From: Endocalyx cinctus
Lineage: Eukaryota; Ascomycota; Sordariomycetes; Amphisphaeriales; Apiosporaceae
DNA length: 64,000 nucleotides
Reading direction: 5' to 3'
Assembly (NCBI GenBank): GCA_001600455.1
Contig: BCKC01000006.1
Location: forward strand, 2,418,001-2,482,000
Shown here in pieces: positions 23,029 through 36,965 of this stretch (position 1 is the first letter of the stretch; each line of letters begins with the position of its first letter). A program made the position numbers and the translations under genes. Below the pieces are notes generated by a model. It was not told the DNA's origin. It worked only from the letters and a program-made list of their open reading frames with translations, and searched no databases.

Positions 23029-24260
23029 GGTTCTTTAAGAATTAAGTCGAGCTTGCAGCATCTTCTGAGTTACATCCTCCTCTCCTGTCGACTTTTAAGA
23101 TTTATCTGTGCCGTTCAGGAACAGGTGTCGTGATCCGTCGATCCCCTCTTCTAAGCGAATGAGAGGCTCAAAAATAGATCCAAGTACGCCGAGTAATGTA
23201 ATGTAAAAGCAGGTAGTTGATTATTAGCGAGCATGCCAGGGCAGCTTATCTCACTTGCTTCTTCACATGCGAACGCGAATGCGGCGCATGTTACGTTTAT
23301 TCATACCAGGTGTAGGTATCTTTTATTATCCACGCACATACGCTACACCCACATTCGCATCCCCATCCCCATACTCATCCCTATCCGCATCTTGGAATAC
23401 CGATAAGAGACGAATATGCAAGACCCGTTTACGCTCTCATCCGCTATGCATAGTATTTCCTCTTCCCTTCATTCGGACTACCGACATAATCTTTACTAAG
23501 CTACGAAGATATGCTCCGATGAATTCCAGGCTCCCGTCATCGCTCGCAGTATAGATACCAAACCAATAACTGACTCATATTACCTACATCAAGGAACAAT
23601 TGAGTTATTAGGTAACTACTGGGTATTGACTAAGTGAACTTCTAATTTCCTATAATTACTTTTTTCACCTGCCTACTAAGTAGTTATATCCCTGAATAGT
23701 AGCGTACGTAGTCAGGTAGTGTATTCCTTTAGATGGCCAACAACGTACGTGCTCACGCGTTTTAGCCAAGGCGATTTCAGATCTCTCATCGGACCGACCT
23801 AGTCGTTCGCAGCACAACCTTATTCGAACCTATTTCAGGGGGGCCCATGTTGGCCAGAACCTGGGTGACATCTTTGTTTTCTCGGTAATAATCCTATCGT
23901 CCTTGTCTGATTAATCGAGCTGGAGAAATTGCAACATTGAATGAAAGGATGGGTTATTCAACATGTGATCTTTTACCAACCCTCATGTTACCACTAGCTC
24001 TCGACTTCTGCAAGACAGCGGCAGCGGTTCGCCACGGAAAAGCGCCCCCCTTCTATTGACAAATCTACTACCCATGTGGTTTGGTTGGTTTCTTTTTTAG
24101 ATTAGTGATACGTCGCGCCTGAGATAAGACCTATCAGCTCACTCAGGATGAGACTGACGAGAGACTCGTCGCCAAGAATCACGCTGTCGCCATCTGTAAA
24201 GTACGTAGTATAATTAGGTGTCGGCCGAGTATCTTTTTTTTCCACCACGATTCTCTAAAG

Positions 24261-24289
<29 letters not shown>
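24261..24289. repeat. 29-bp poly-A run
   Basis: Uninterrupted A tract. It might be the tail of a decayed retroelement, but no element body can be read. Confidence 0.7.
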
Positions 24290-24291
<2 letters not shown>

Positions 24292-25503
24292 AATGTTGCT
24301 TACCAGAAGGCTTCAGTAATACCCTGGATTGACGGACTCGGTAACGTTGCAAAACCATGGCCAACTGACAGGCTGACAGACCAGACGGTCCCCCGCCTTT
24401 GATGCAACCAGATATCGGCGACGTTGGGGTGGATTAGTATAGATAACCATGATGCATATCCATGAAGCCCATGCCAGGGCTCGATGACAGAAAAGAAAAA
24501 GGTGGGACCACTCCCGAGATTGCAAGCATATGTATGCGCGTGTGTGTGACCATGAAGGGGGAATGGTTTATATGTAGCGTATTATTGAACTGTGATGAAT
24601 ATGGATACCTCTCTAAATAAAAAACAAAGACAATTTGATTGGCTGACTCGGGAAATATTCCCAATTAGGAAATACTTTATCTCGCTATTCTAAATCTTAC
24701 CCGAGAAGTTGTAGTTAGATAAATGGTGCTCGATGTGTACCTGAGTTACGCTGCTTTGAACTCGATTTTTAATATGAGCCTAGCCAGACTGATTGAGTAG
24801 ATATACCGTAAAAAAAAAAATTGCATAAGTGTTGATCCCGTAAGTAATTAATTATACGTTTAAAATACAATTAAATAAGAACCTGAATTTAGAACGAACC
24901 GTTTGAGAATGTTCGAAAATAGCTGACCCTCCAGAAATGACCGTAATTGTCTAAAAGCAACAAATTGTCCAAAAATTAACGAACCGACCATAAATAACCT
25001 GATAAATAGACTTTACAGCAGAGCCTAGGTATTGAATATATACCTGGTTTTATAGAATGATACCTAGATATCTGATGTTGGTAGCTACCTAGAAGAGAGA
25101 GAAAGAGAGACGAAATGGCTCAGGTATTGCATTCGGTTTATTAACCGGCCGTGGTAACTACACACTCCGGTGCTTGTTCACGAGCTGGCGATCATCATCG
25201 CGCACTATAATTTGTTAATATTTGAAGGCGTCTATAATCCCAGCAATATATTTAAAAAGAAAGAAATGAAGGAAATATGTTCGAGATTAGTAGCTACTTT
25301 ATACCCGTCAACATGGAACTACTAGACATGTGACTTTGGTAATAATGGATTCATAGCATCTATGGATGATCGATAACCTTTTTATATTAAGGTGAGACAC
25401 TACATACTTGCTGTCTTGTAGTCATTGTCTCTAGCTGGATTAATGTTCGCTGGCTGGCATGAAGTGCCAGAATGGCTGACCTTGTAGTTAAGTCTTGTGG
25501 TCT

Positions 25504-25570
25504 GGTGGCGTAGTAGCTAGCACCCACGGATGCTTATATAACTATCACAAGGGATAGGTTCGAAAACTGA
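25504..25570 (+). mobile_element. Possible tRNA-derived relic (SINE head or tRNA pseudogene)
   Basis: TGGCGTAGTAGC at 25506-25517 is one base from the RNA polymerase III A-box, and the flanking GGTG (25504-25507) and CACC (25521-25524) can pair as a D-stem. GGTTCGAAAAC at 25557-25567 resembles a B-box at a normal spacing. No anticodon stem or T-stem pairs properly, so it is not an intact tRNA. A SINE head or decayed tRNA gene fits best; chance remains possible. Confidence 0.3.
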
Positions 25571-27306
25571 TTCGGGTTATGTTATAATCATTATCTAAGC
25601 TAGAAACGAGCAATCCTCAAAGTCATACTCTACCGTTTTCTTTTACGATCCGTTTTATTCGTTTAACTTATTTACGATATAAATATGCAGAAATACAACT
25701 GCTCAGGTATTTGCTGATGAGTGACTTGAGCCCGAGCCTGGTGCCTGGGTAAAAGCGGCACATGCGCTATGCCGGATTTGTCGAAAATGAATGGCAACGT
25801 AAAAACAGTAGCACCCAACACTTTACTTTCTAGCAGATACCCCCTTCTACCGCTGGCGCTATTGTCCTGCAACCATATCTGATTAAAAAAAGAAGAAGTG
25901 CAATGAAATGAATGGATGAATGAAACCATGACAAACAGTTCCGCTAAGATTTAATCAAAGCGGGGGGTGTGGGAAAGATGGATGTAACTGGGTTCCCTTG
26001 CCTTTGAACAGAATAATTGTCTCTCGGCTGATAAACGTCCAGATGAGCTATGTTCCGGATCAGGTCGGTTATCTTTCCGGACGGTAGACCATGATTTCGT
26101 TTAATTTGTCCCACCTCAATTTACCTGCGGCTCCATGACAAAAGGGAAGAAGTTGTCTCAAACTTAAGCAAGTAATTAAGTGGGTGATATCATCGGTTCT
26201 ATCTTTCTTATTCTTGTTATTAACTTGATTTTTGATCGAACTTGGATTTTGGTCAAGAAAGACAGTAGAAAAAGTACCTAACGTGAGCTGTTTTTGTTTT
26301 AGGATGACAACTGTCGCGAGGCCGAAAAAGAGGTCAACTGATAGTGGGGTGTGAAGTTACTTTGTTGGAGAAAGATGGTGCGATGCAACGGTGTGATAAG
26401 CCCCCCATTCATTCCCATTCCCACTACTCCCTTGACCCTGGCGAGACAATACTACTTCACTTCCCGCGTGTCTCTTCATAGGCTGTGATAAATCAATAAG
26501 CTCTTATTTTATTTCCGATTTCACCATCTCACATCGCTCGTCATTGGTGGACGCCGTCTTATTTTCCCCTGGGCAAGATACTGACTAACATTTTACTTGC
26601 TTATTCTCTACCAAGTCACTTTTCTGGTGAAAGTGAAGAAACTCGGTATCCTAGCTAATGTGAAAGTGAAGTAATTACATGCGAGTATAGACAGCCAGCT
26701 GTCCAGAACCCTTTTTTTTTTCACTTTCTTCCTCCATGTACAAGCCCTGACTTTTTCTTTCCCCTCCACCTTCTATCTCTGGAATGACAAGAGCGCACGA
26801 GATTTTATTTTTCTACATTGAAATTCTTATTTTTCTTTCGTTATCCTATCAGCAGCCGTGCCACCTCCTTGAAAAAGCCTCCTAATTACCATGGAGCCCT
26901 TGTATTGCTAATGCAAGACATGGAATCAAAAGTTACTCTACGATGATGATGGTGGTGGTAATGGTGGTCTGTTGTTTCCTTCCATCCTCCCCCCCTTTTC
27001 TTTCTTATTTTCATGTGTTCATGAAACCTAGAACTTTTAGCAACGTTGCCACTTCTTGTACATGCCTGGGAACTGAGAGCCTCAGGTCTTACGTTAGGAT
27101 GCCTGTGTTGGGATGATCCGTCGGTCTGTCTGACTGTCTAATCTACATGCTGTTCATTACATACTCCGGGTAGGCGAGTGAACGACCCATTATCCGGGCC
27201 TTCCTGTGAACCCGTTTGTCAGGTTCAATGTACCACGTGCGGGAATATGGTGGGAATCGTGTTGGTAATGTGGAACGTAAATCTGTACGTACATATATCA
27301 CTTCTT

Positions 27307-27326
27307 GATATATATATATATATATG
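27307..27326. repeat. (TA)n tract upstream of the chitinase gene
   Basis: About nine TA units, some 150 bases upstream of the chitinase start; it may serve as the TATA region. Confidence 0.5.
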
Positions 27327-27469
27327 AGCTTCTCGTCTCTACCTCAGATATGAGTTCTTGTTTTGAACCAGACAGGTCAAACACACACACTCCTTCTTCA
27401 CTTCCCTCCTTCTTTCCATATTCTTGACTTTTATCACCTTCCTTTACACCACCACGAGCTTCGTTCAAC

Positions 27470-29013
<1,544 letters not shown>

Positions 29014-30381
29014 ACTTTTTTGTAAAAAAAAGAGTCATGAAAAGAAAATAAACCAAATCTGACCGAATCGGTTTCCTTCTTGCGGAACCAATATTCTTTT
29101 CCCCTTTTCCTTTTTTTTTATCGAGTTATTTCTCATTTCGTATGAAATGAGAAAATCGGGAGGAACTATGACGCCAAGTGGCGATAAAACACACTCGCTT
29201 CGTTATCAGGTATGCATTGCATTTACTCGGGATTTTTAGGTATTTATGGGATAGCATTGGTTTTTTTGTCTATATATATTCAACTTCTTCTCACTGTACA
29301 TATTCTACATAACTTTTTAAACTCATCGATAAGATGATGTTCATTACTTTTTTGTATATACAAATATCAATTCACATACATACCTTTTTTTATCCAAATT
29401 TGCATTTTTTTTGACTTCAGTCTTCTACGTGCTCGTAATCGTATAGTCGAAAGTTAGGTGCCTGGAATATCGAGATGATCTGATTTCTCATCACAGATCC
29501 TTTGATCAAATAAACAAGAATTCGCAGATAAGACAGTATCATTAAGCATCTCATGAGACGATGGCACATGAGTTAAAAAAGCATGATTTATAAATGGGGA
29601 AGTTGTTCCCACGCACGCAATCAATATCCATATAATCTGAGACAGATGATAATATGTATGTGCAAATAATTAGGTTTCATTTTCTCCGGTATTTGGTAGA
29701 CCACGCAGGTCATGAAATAAATACCATGCATAAATTACAGTTCAACACACAGGACATGAGACTTATCAATTCGATTCATCACCGCTCATTACATTTTTTA
29801 TTTTTTTTGCTCTGTTTCTTTAACTTCATAACCCATCCCATCCCATCCCATATACGCCTCGCCTGCTACATGACCCAACAACAACCACAGAGAAAAAAAA
29901 TACAAAAACAGACAAACAAACAGAGGATTATTGAATTACATCCAGATAGAACGTGCATACAATGGGTATGTATATAATTTGGCCCGTTTAGTGGAGATTT
30001 GGATGAATAGGAAGGTAGGTCATTTGTTAAGAAAATCCCCGAGCTCTCGACCGAAAAAGTGCAAAGAGGAAAAAAAGTTGGTCGCACAAGTTTCGAGCTT
30101 CTCGCTTCCTATCCTCAAGCCGAAGTTGATGCCTTCCGAGTACTATATCCGATACTCATTTCTCTTTTTCTTTATGCGCATGAGGCGCGAGGTGAGGAGG
30201 GGGATAAGCGTTGCTTGACGCGATGAAGCAAGCCCAACGTAAGCGAAATTTGGCTGCACCCCTTTCCTATTTCTCCCTAGTCTCGAAGAGTCCCGACGTT
30301 ACACATTATGTGACGTATGTCCCATATCACCGTGGACTGCGTTTCTTTTCTTCCGAGATATCGAAAAGAAGCCGTAGATCC
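29014..30381. other. Convergent intergenic region
   Basis: AT-rich, with T runs and a (CCCAT)4 tandem at 29832-29851. No gene seen. Confidence 0.55.
29832..29851. repeat. (CCCAT)4 pentanucleotide repeat
   Basis: Four perfect tandem CCCAT units. Confidence 0.75.
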
Positions 30382-31034
30382 TTATTTAGCAGCTGCAGCA
30401 GCCTTGGGTTTACCGACGACCTGAGGGGGGGAAATCTTGTCAGTGGGTGCTGATTTTCTAGAGAGGACAAATTTACGCCTTACCTTCTTTACTTTTGCTT
30501 CGACCTTCTTCGCGGCGGTCTTAGCCTATGATTCACGCGTTAGTTTCCATGTTCAAGCTTGATTGATCTTGACTTGATATCCTTCGCGACCCTATTTTCT
30601 CGCTGAGAAACCTGGATATAATAATGCAAAGTAGTTGTTCCCCGCTTTTTGACGTAACGAGCTCGATCAAACAGACAAATCAAAACGTCTCCAGGGAAAA
30701 TCCATTTCTGCTATATCCACTGGAAAACGTGAAAACGTGGAAGTAAAGGATAATAACAAGAAGCTCGAGAGGGGTTCAGAGTAAAGTAAAATAAAAACAG
30801 GGTCGAAAACTAAAGACCTACCTTTGTAACGGCGCCCTCCTTCTTCGGGGGCGCCTTCTTCTTGGTGACCCCAGCGGGTTTCACGGCTTTCACCTTATTG
30901 ACGACGGCGGCGACCGGAGAGGGTTTCTTCGCCTTGGGCTTGTTGCTGCGCTTGATGGTAGGGGCGGTGTCGATGGTTTGGAAAACGCGAGGCTTCGAGT
31001 TGCCCGTGGCAGATCGAGTTCCCTCGCGAGGCAT
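30382..31034 (-). CDS. Small Lys/Ala/Pro-rich basic protein of unknown function
   Basis: Three exons: 31034-30822, 30525-30484 (42 nt) and 30420-30382 (39 nt), giving 97 residues, all in phase with GTAGGT, GTAAGG donors and TAG/CAG acceptors. The protein starts MPREGTRSATG and is then dominated by Lys, Ala, Pro and Val (KPKAKKPSP, KKKAPPKK, AKTAAKKVEAKVKK), ending KPKAAAAAK. The composition resembles the tails of linker histone H1 or other nucleic-acid-binding proteins, but no winged-helix domain is present and I do not recognise a family. A nuclear or nucleolar site is inferred from the basic runs only. The unusually large first intron (296 bases) and two tiny 3' exons are notable. Confidence 0.72.
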
Positions 31035-33422
31035 CTTTGGGTTGGGAAAAGAGGAGATAGAAGATTAAAAAAGAAGATTATATATTATAATTTAGAAAAT
31101 CGAAGAGAAATGATATCTATATCAAATATTAGCGCGTCATGTAATTTGATGAAAAAGACGTCGTGATAAAGGATGCGACACTTGTTGTGGTCGCGAGAGG
31201 AAATGCGACCGGAAAGATAGGGTTTGAAGAGGAAGGATATTGGGTATTATTTATGTCGTTTTTGTTTGTCAGGCTTACAAGTTATGCGATGGTGAAATAT
31301 ATAAAAAATCAAAGAGGTTTTATATCTCAACTTTTTACAAATTCAAAAATTCGATTAAATCAAGATGATTCCGAATCTATAGAGATAGAATAAATCCACA
31401 AGATGTTGAAGAGAAAAAAGAGGGAAGAAAGCGAAAGGGAAAAAAAGAAAATGATGGGGGTAGAGGTCGTTCGAGATAGGATGGGGATATAAAAAAAGCT
31501 GTGTGGGTGATTGTGTAAGTACCGTATAGCAAGCAGTTCAGGTCGTTACTCGCCGTAGTAATTTGTGCTTTTGTTTTGGCTTCTTCCCGCAAAACAGGCA
31601 ATTAGCTGATAAGCTGAGCTTTCCGATAGGTCGGTAAATCCCCGTCAACTAAACTTGACGCGAGGGGCTAAAATATACTAATCTTAGGCGCTGGTTTTAC
31701 GCTGTTATCCTTACCTATCGGTGCTTGTCAACTCCTGTAAATATACTTAAGGATCGACGTTATATCTCGGTATAAACCGTTGGAACAAGAGTTCCCTCAA
31801 TAAACAACGTTAAACTAGATAAGAAGTAAAATAAAACAGGGAAAGAGAAATATTCGATACACGAAGTAAACAAGATTAGAAATTACTTGTTTACTTCCTC
31901 AAAAGACTATTACCCCTGATTGTTGCTACCACACCACGTTCGCCGATACAACTGGTGCAGTGGCCGTAACCGCCGCCCGATGGATACTACTGCATAGCAT
32001 ACTTATCATGCCAAGACTAAATTAAGCATGGCATAGATCCGTTTGTTGATGCAATTTGAAGTGATCCTTTCTAACTCCCATCACACTTTCTTCTTCCAAG
32101 GTTCTGTTTACTTTATATATTTTGCTTTATTCCAAGTATGCCACTATGTTTTCTCGTAATAAAGCTGGATTATAATTTCTCCTCGTTATAGTAATATAGT
32201 GATTGTATACGAATTAAAATATTTCAAATATCCGACTTATACTAACGCCGGCCCAACCTGATGACGTGGTCTTCCTTCGCCAAACTCGCGTATTGATGGA
32301 GCATATCCATATCTCGATACAGTTACATTATCAAGATAAGGTCCAGAACACTCTTTGAAAAGGAGAAGAAAAGCCAACGTTTCATTCTTTCTGGTCGGTA
32401 ACGTGATTTTAAATACGTTGCGATAGATGTAACCGTTGTTAGCACAAAAAGTTATCTATATATGTACGAGGCATCGTAGTCAAGAAAACTATCCGAATAT
32501 GAGACCATTACATCTGCTAGGTATCAACTTTCCTACTCGACCCTTTTCAAACAATCAATAGCCCGGGTTTCACCATGAACGCGTTCTTTCTTGGATCCAC
32601 GGGGCTGAACTCGATGATGCGCCAGCTTGGGTTTCGGTGTCTTGATCACAGCTTTCCGGGGGTACCATGCGTATATTCAACGCTTAGTACTTACTTGTAT
32701 TAACCATATCCGGGGCGCGAACAAAAGATGCCGGGATTTTTCAAACCCATGGTTATCCCGCCTGTCAACTTTTATATTTCGCGCGTTCCGTCGCCAGGCT
32801 CTCATTCGCCGTTAGACGCCCCAGAAAAGAAAAGAAGAAACCTTCCGCGGCGGGTCACGAAATCTGGGGGTGGCGTATAGTAAATTATGTATATACTAAT
32901 ATTATATACCGTCCCGGGATTTGAGATTTCCACAAGCCGTCTAATTTAGTTCCCGGTCAACCCCCACCATTCTAAAGAGTATAGCGTAAGGTGAGATTCC
33001 GGGGAAAACGCCTCCGCAATCCACACTAGCGCACCATCTCCTTAGCATATACATCAGGTTACTTACTTCCATTCCTTCTCCGTACCGCGACTCATCGGCC
33101 GGGCTTCCGATTACATCCAAGCTCGGCGGCTCGACGAAGACGTAACGCGTGCGTCAACGTCGTGCGCAGTAGTAAAAGCATCGAATCTATTATATTTAGT
33201 TTTCTGCATATACGCGTACATGCTTGGCTGGCTCTCAGCTCTTATCGCCAAGTCTTATTGCTCACCAATAATAAAGGATCTCCGGATTAGATGAGGATAG
33301 TGAAGCGTGGTATATAATATTAGAAATATTTTAAGTTATGACTACTTACGACAAGTGGGGATGTATTACTGCAGTGTAGTTGCTTTTGACTTTTGACAGC
33401 TTATGGAACCGGAGTATCCTAT

Positions 33423-33463
<41 letters not shown>

Positions 33464-35635
33464 ACCCCCCCATCTACAAATTTAGTAATCTTAGCTCACT
33501 ACCGGGTAACGTCATCTCTTGGGATCGAGTAGCTTCCTCGAAACAGTAGTCTAGATAGGCATCCCGTTTTAAAGTTTCTTTTCCATGTCCCAGTGTAAGC
33601 CCTGACCTAAGAGACTTCATCCTTGCTTATGTTTCTATGAACTATACCATGATGAGAGTAATCCATTTTTACGAGAAGTCTTACTGCGGTAAGACGACGG
33701 TTACAGTAAGAACTTAGATTTTGGCAGCAAAAAAAAAAGGAAGAAGAAGTTCATGTTTATGTTCATTCAGAAAACATAATCATGACTAGGTTAGAAGGTA
33801 AAGACTAACACCATAGACGTTTTTAAGTTCAGGAACATTTTTAAATCTGTGCGGTATTGAATAACCAGTCTTCTCGGACAGGAGGGTGTGAAATAGAAAA
33901 TTGTATCTTCCTCATCTAATTACTCTTCCTTAGATTAACTCCGTTCGGAAGACGACGCCAGCGCATACGATCGACCGAACCAATGTTATTCTTCATTTCT
34001 GCTCGATATTTGAACATGAAAACTGTGTTGATTATTATAACGGGCTTCAGCACTGCCGATCAATCTCTTTTTTTTTTTTTTCTTCTTCATCTTCCGCCCA
34101 TCTTCTCTCATCTTTGTAGAAGCGGTTTCTATCCTCTCCTTCGCCTTTCTATGCTCTCCGTATCGCCTCCCCCATATCACCTCTGTCGCCTTCCCCACCT
34201 TGGGTGAAGTTGCAGACGATGATCATAATTATGAACTTCCGAAAGAATACATCCATTTTAAAACCACCCGAAGAAAATACCGCTAGAGCCCGCCCCATGA
34301 TTGAAGAGTTTCATTTCGTCCATACCTGCTTTAACTTGCTCCGGCCTACGTTGGTTCTGGCTTATTGGTCCGCATCTTGAACTCTCTCCTTTGATTCTGG
34401 TGGGTCTACTTCAACTTGTCCGAGGCAGAATCCTGACTCCCTAAATTTTAGATATGTTCAAGATAAAATCTTAGAGAGAACATTTCTTGGTAGCCCTCAA
34501 ATTCTCCGTTTAGTTTCTTATGTTTCTTTCTCTCCGCCGCGATAGATGGTCGGTGGGTTGGTATTGAGAATTGTGGTTAAGATGAGATGACCAAGAAAAG
34601 GCTCGATATTTATGAAACTATATACTCGTAGAGGTCTTAAGAAGTGGTAAACCAATGCTCTCAAAAGTTATCCATGGGTTTGTACGTAAGCAATAGCTTT
34701 TGCCCCCTTTGTTCCCAAAGTTGGTCGACCCTTCCTTAAGCATCCTTTGCACTCACCTCATTTATTCATTGATTGGTCACTTCATTTTCCCATTCGTCCT
34801 TTAAATAGTATATAAATTCTCTGAACTTACTAGATATAAGAATATCTAACCCACTTTACCTGAAGACTTCGCACCATTCAATTTTCATGTATTCTCACCT
34901 GTTCTCACTATCTATCCAAAATATCGTTTCCATTTATTCCCACATAGATACTTTCAAATTCGTTCAATTCTATACGCTGAATCCAGCTAGTTCAGCTAGA
35001 TATCTAACCCTTTCGTCAACTCGGAGGTCCTCCCTCCGCTCACGTGACTACCGGCCTGAGGAATTATACATTGGTATTTGCGGGAAAATGGAAACAAAAG
35101 ATTCGGAGGGGGGAAGCTGGCGTACCGGTATGAAATAACCCTGTCTTCTCCAAAAAAAACTTTTTAGACCGATGGGCGATAGTACAAGAAATTGGAGAAA
35201 AAAGCGGCATGTTAAGAAAAAGTTTTAAGAGGATAAGTTTGCGAAAAAATTACCCAGGTCGCGATATCGTGTTGACTTCAATAGCTAGAAAAAATAGACC
35301 AAAAAAAGTATTCGGGATAAGCAATATGTCGATGAAAAGCTGGATGGTTTCGTCTTCTTGAAAGACTGACGTAGTAATACTACGTTTTTCAGCCCCATTC
35401 GGCCCGTGGATCTCCATCGAGGAGATCCCCTCGTAACCGATGCCACCTAACCCTAGCCGGCGAAGAGGAGGAGATGGTTGGAGAAATCGTGGTCATGTAA
35501 TCGATATAATTTAATATAAAGACCTGGCGGTTCCTGCATATTTTATTTTCTTCGCATCACTGGAATTTCACCCACCTGTCGATATTTAAATTTTCATTGT
35601 TTTTTTTTTTTTTTTTTTCTTTCAGGGTCGATAAA
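31035..35635. other. 4.6-kb gene desert
   Basis: AT-rich, with no frame that reads as a known protein. It contains the promoter of the Lys-rich gene at the left, the poly-C tract at 33.4 kb, and a TTTAATATAAAG element about 120 bases before the CE16 gene at the right. Confidence 0.5.
33424..33471. repeat. Poly-C tract (C40, A, C7)
   Basis: Forty consecutive cytosines at 33424-33463, one A, then seven more C. This is far longer than any other C or G run in the window (next longest is about 14 at 51599). The G-rich complement could form G-quadruplexes and the C strand an i-motif. The exact length may be unreliable because such tracts sequence poorly. Confidence 0.85.
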
Positions 35636-36965
35636 ATGGTATCCGGAACCAGCTTTCTCGCTGCGGTATTTGCTTTGGGAGTCTCTGCTCTTCCTTCCAA
35701 GTCGGCGAAGGGCGCCCATGGTACTACGAGATATGCGGCGACGGATGACTGGGCAGGATGGGAGAACATGAAATACGCATTCATCTTGTACGTGGTGAAA
35801 CGAGATACGATACCGTTATTTATCATTCCATTGCGTCGCGCTAACTTTTATGTGCCTAAAGTGGTGACAGTTACACGCAGACAGGTATGAATGCGCCTAA
35901 ACTAGGCCTATTGGTCAGCGTCGAAAGCCACAATGTACGTGCGCTTACCTAAAAACCTCAGGTTTCAACTACACCCTCACCCAACCATCGGAAACCAACC
36001 CGTTAGGAAACCCGGAATACCCAGGGTACACGTCCTCCAACGGACCCAACTGGGTCGGGTTCCTCACGACCAAATACAACGCCTCGCTGCTGCAGACGTA
36101 CAACTTCGCGTACGGCGGCGCGACGGTGGACTCGGCGCTCGTAGCGCCGTACATACCGAGCGTGCTATCGGTAAAAGACCAGGTCGAGAACGAGTTCGTC
36201 CCGGGCTACGTGCAGGAATCGTCGTCATCAACAACAACAACGGCGGCGGACGTGCCCTGGACGGGGGCGGATTCCGTGTTCGCCGTGTGGATCGGGATCA
36301 ACGACATCGGCAACGGGTACGGGACCGCGACGTGGAACTCGACCATCGACAAGATCTTCGACGTGTACTACGGGCTCGTCGGGACGCTGTACGACGCCGG
36401 CGCGCGCAACTTCGTCTTCGTCAACGTCCCGCCCGTCGACCGGAGCCCCTTGACGGTCGGCCAGGGAGACGCCAGCGTGGCGAGGGAGAAGGCCGCTATC
36501 GAGAACTGGAACCTCAAGGTCGAGTACATGGCGGCCGCGCTCGAGGGCACCCACCCGGACGAGGTCAACGTCTGGGTGTACGATTCCAACAAGAGCTTCG
36601 GCGACGTTATGGACGATCCCACGATATACGAGCAGACGGCCGGGTTGAAAAACACGACGGATTACTGCCTCTCTTATCAAAAGTAAGCGTTAAGACATGA
36701 AGCTAGGCAATGATTTCTTCCTAGTCTTTTTTTTTTTTTTTTNTTTTCTTCAAATTTAATAATTCCCTCCACCTTTTATACCTTGCTTACGCTCATTGAT
36801 ATTTTTAGTGGTACGCCCGAGGATGATAGTTTCATTGCTGCGTGCGGTATTGCCGTGAACGAGTATTTCTGGCTCAACAATTTACACCCCACCTATCCGA
36901 TTCACGAGTTGGTGGCTAAGCAAATCGCGGATGCCTTGGCGGGAAGTCCCATTGTAAATACTTAA
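35636..36965 (+). CDS. Secreted SGNH/GDSL acetylesterase, carbohydrate esterase family 16
   Basis: Likely removes acetyl groups from xylo- or other hemicellulose oligosaccharides outside the cell. Four exons: 35636-35787, a 23-nt micro-exon 35862-35884, 35962-36682 and 36809-36965; 350 residues, all in phase. Signal peptide MVSGTSFLAAVFALGVSALP. The micro-exon completes FGDSYTQTG, the SGNH block I holding the catalytic Ser. WIGINDIGNG is block III with the Asn, and LNNLHPTYPIHE is block V with the catalytic His. A Ser/Thr-rich loop (SSSSTTTT) follows GYVQE, and several N-glycosylation sites (NYT, NAS, NST, NTT) are seen. Intron 3 contains the only ambiguous base (N, 36743) of the window. CE16 is preferred over a lipase because of the FGDSYT and WIGINDI wording. 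Confidence 0.92.

Larger units (their letters stand above)
21804..27469. other. 5.7-kb AT-rich gene desert
   Basis: No supportable gene. It contains long homopolymers (T25 at 23004-23028, A29 at 24261-24289), CATCCC-rich sequence near 23350, many TATA and TACCTAG words, and a tRNA-like segment near 25.5 kb. The composition is compatible with old, decayed repeat DNA, but no transposase or reverse transcriptase frame is readable. Confidence 0.5.

Noticed and set aside
35933..36700. 255-codon Arg-rich frame overlapping the CE16 gene
   Set aside because: Shadow frame; the esterase frame has the SGNH blocks and consistent splice phases.
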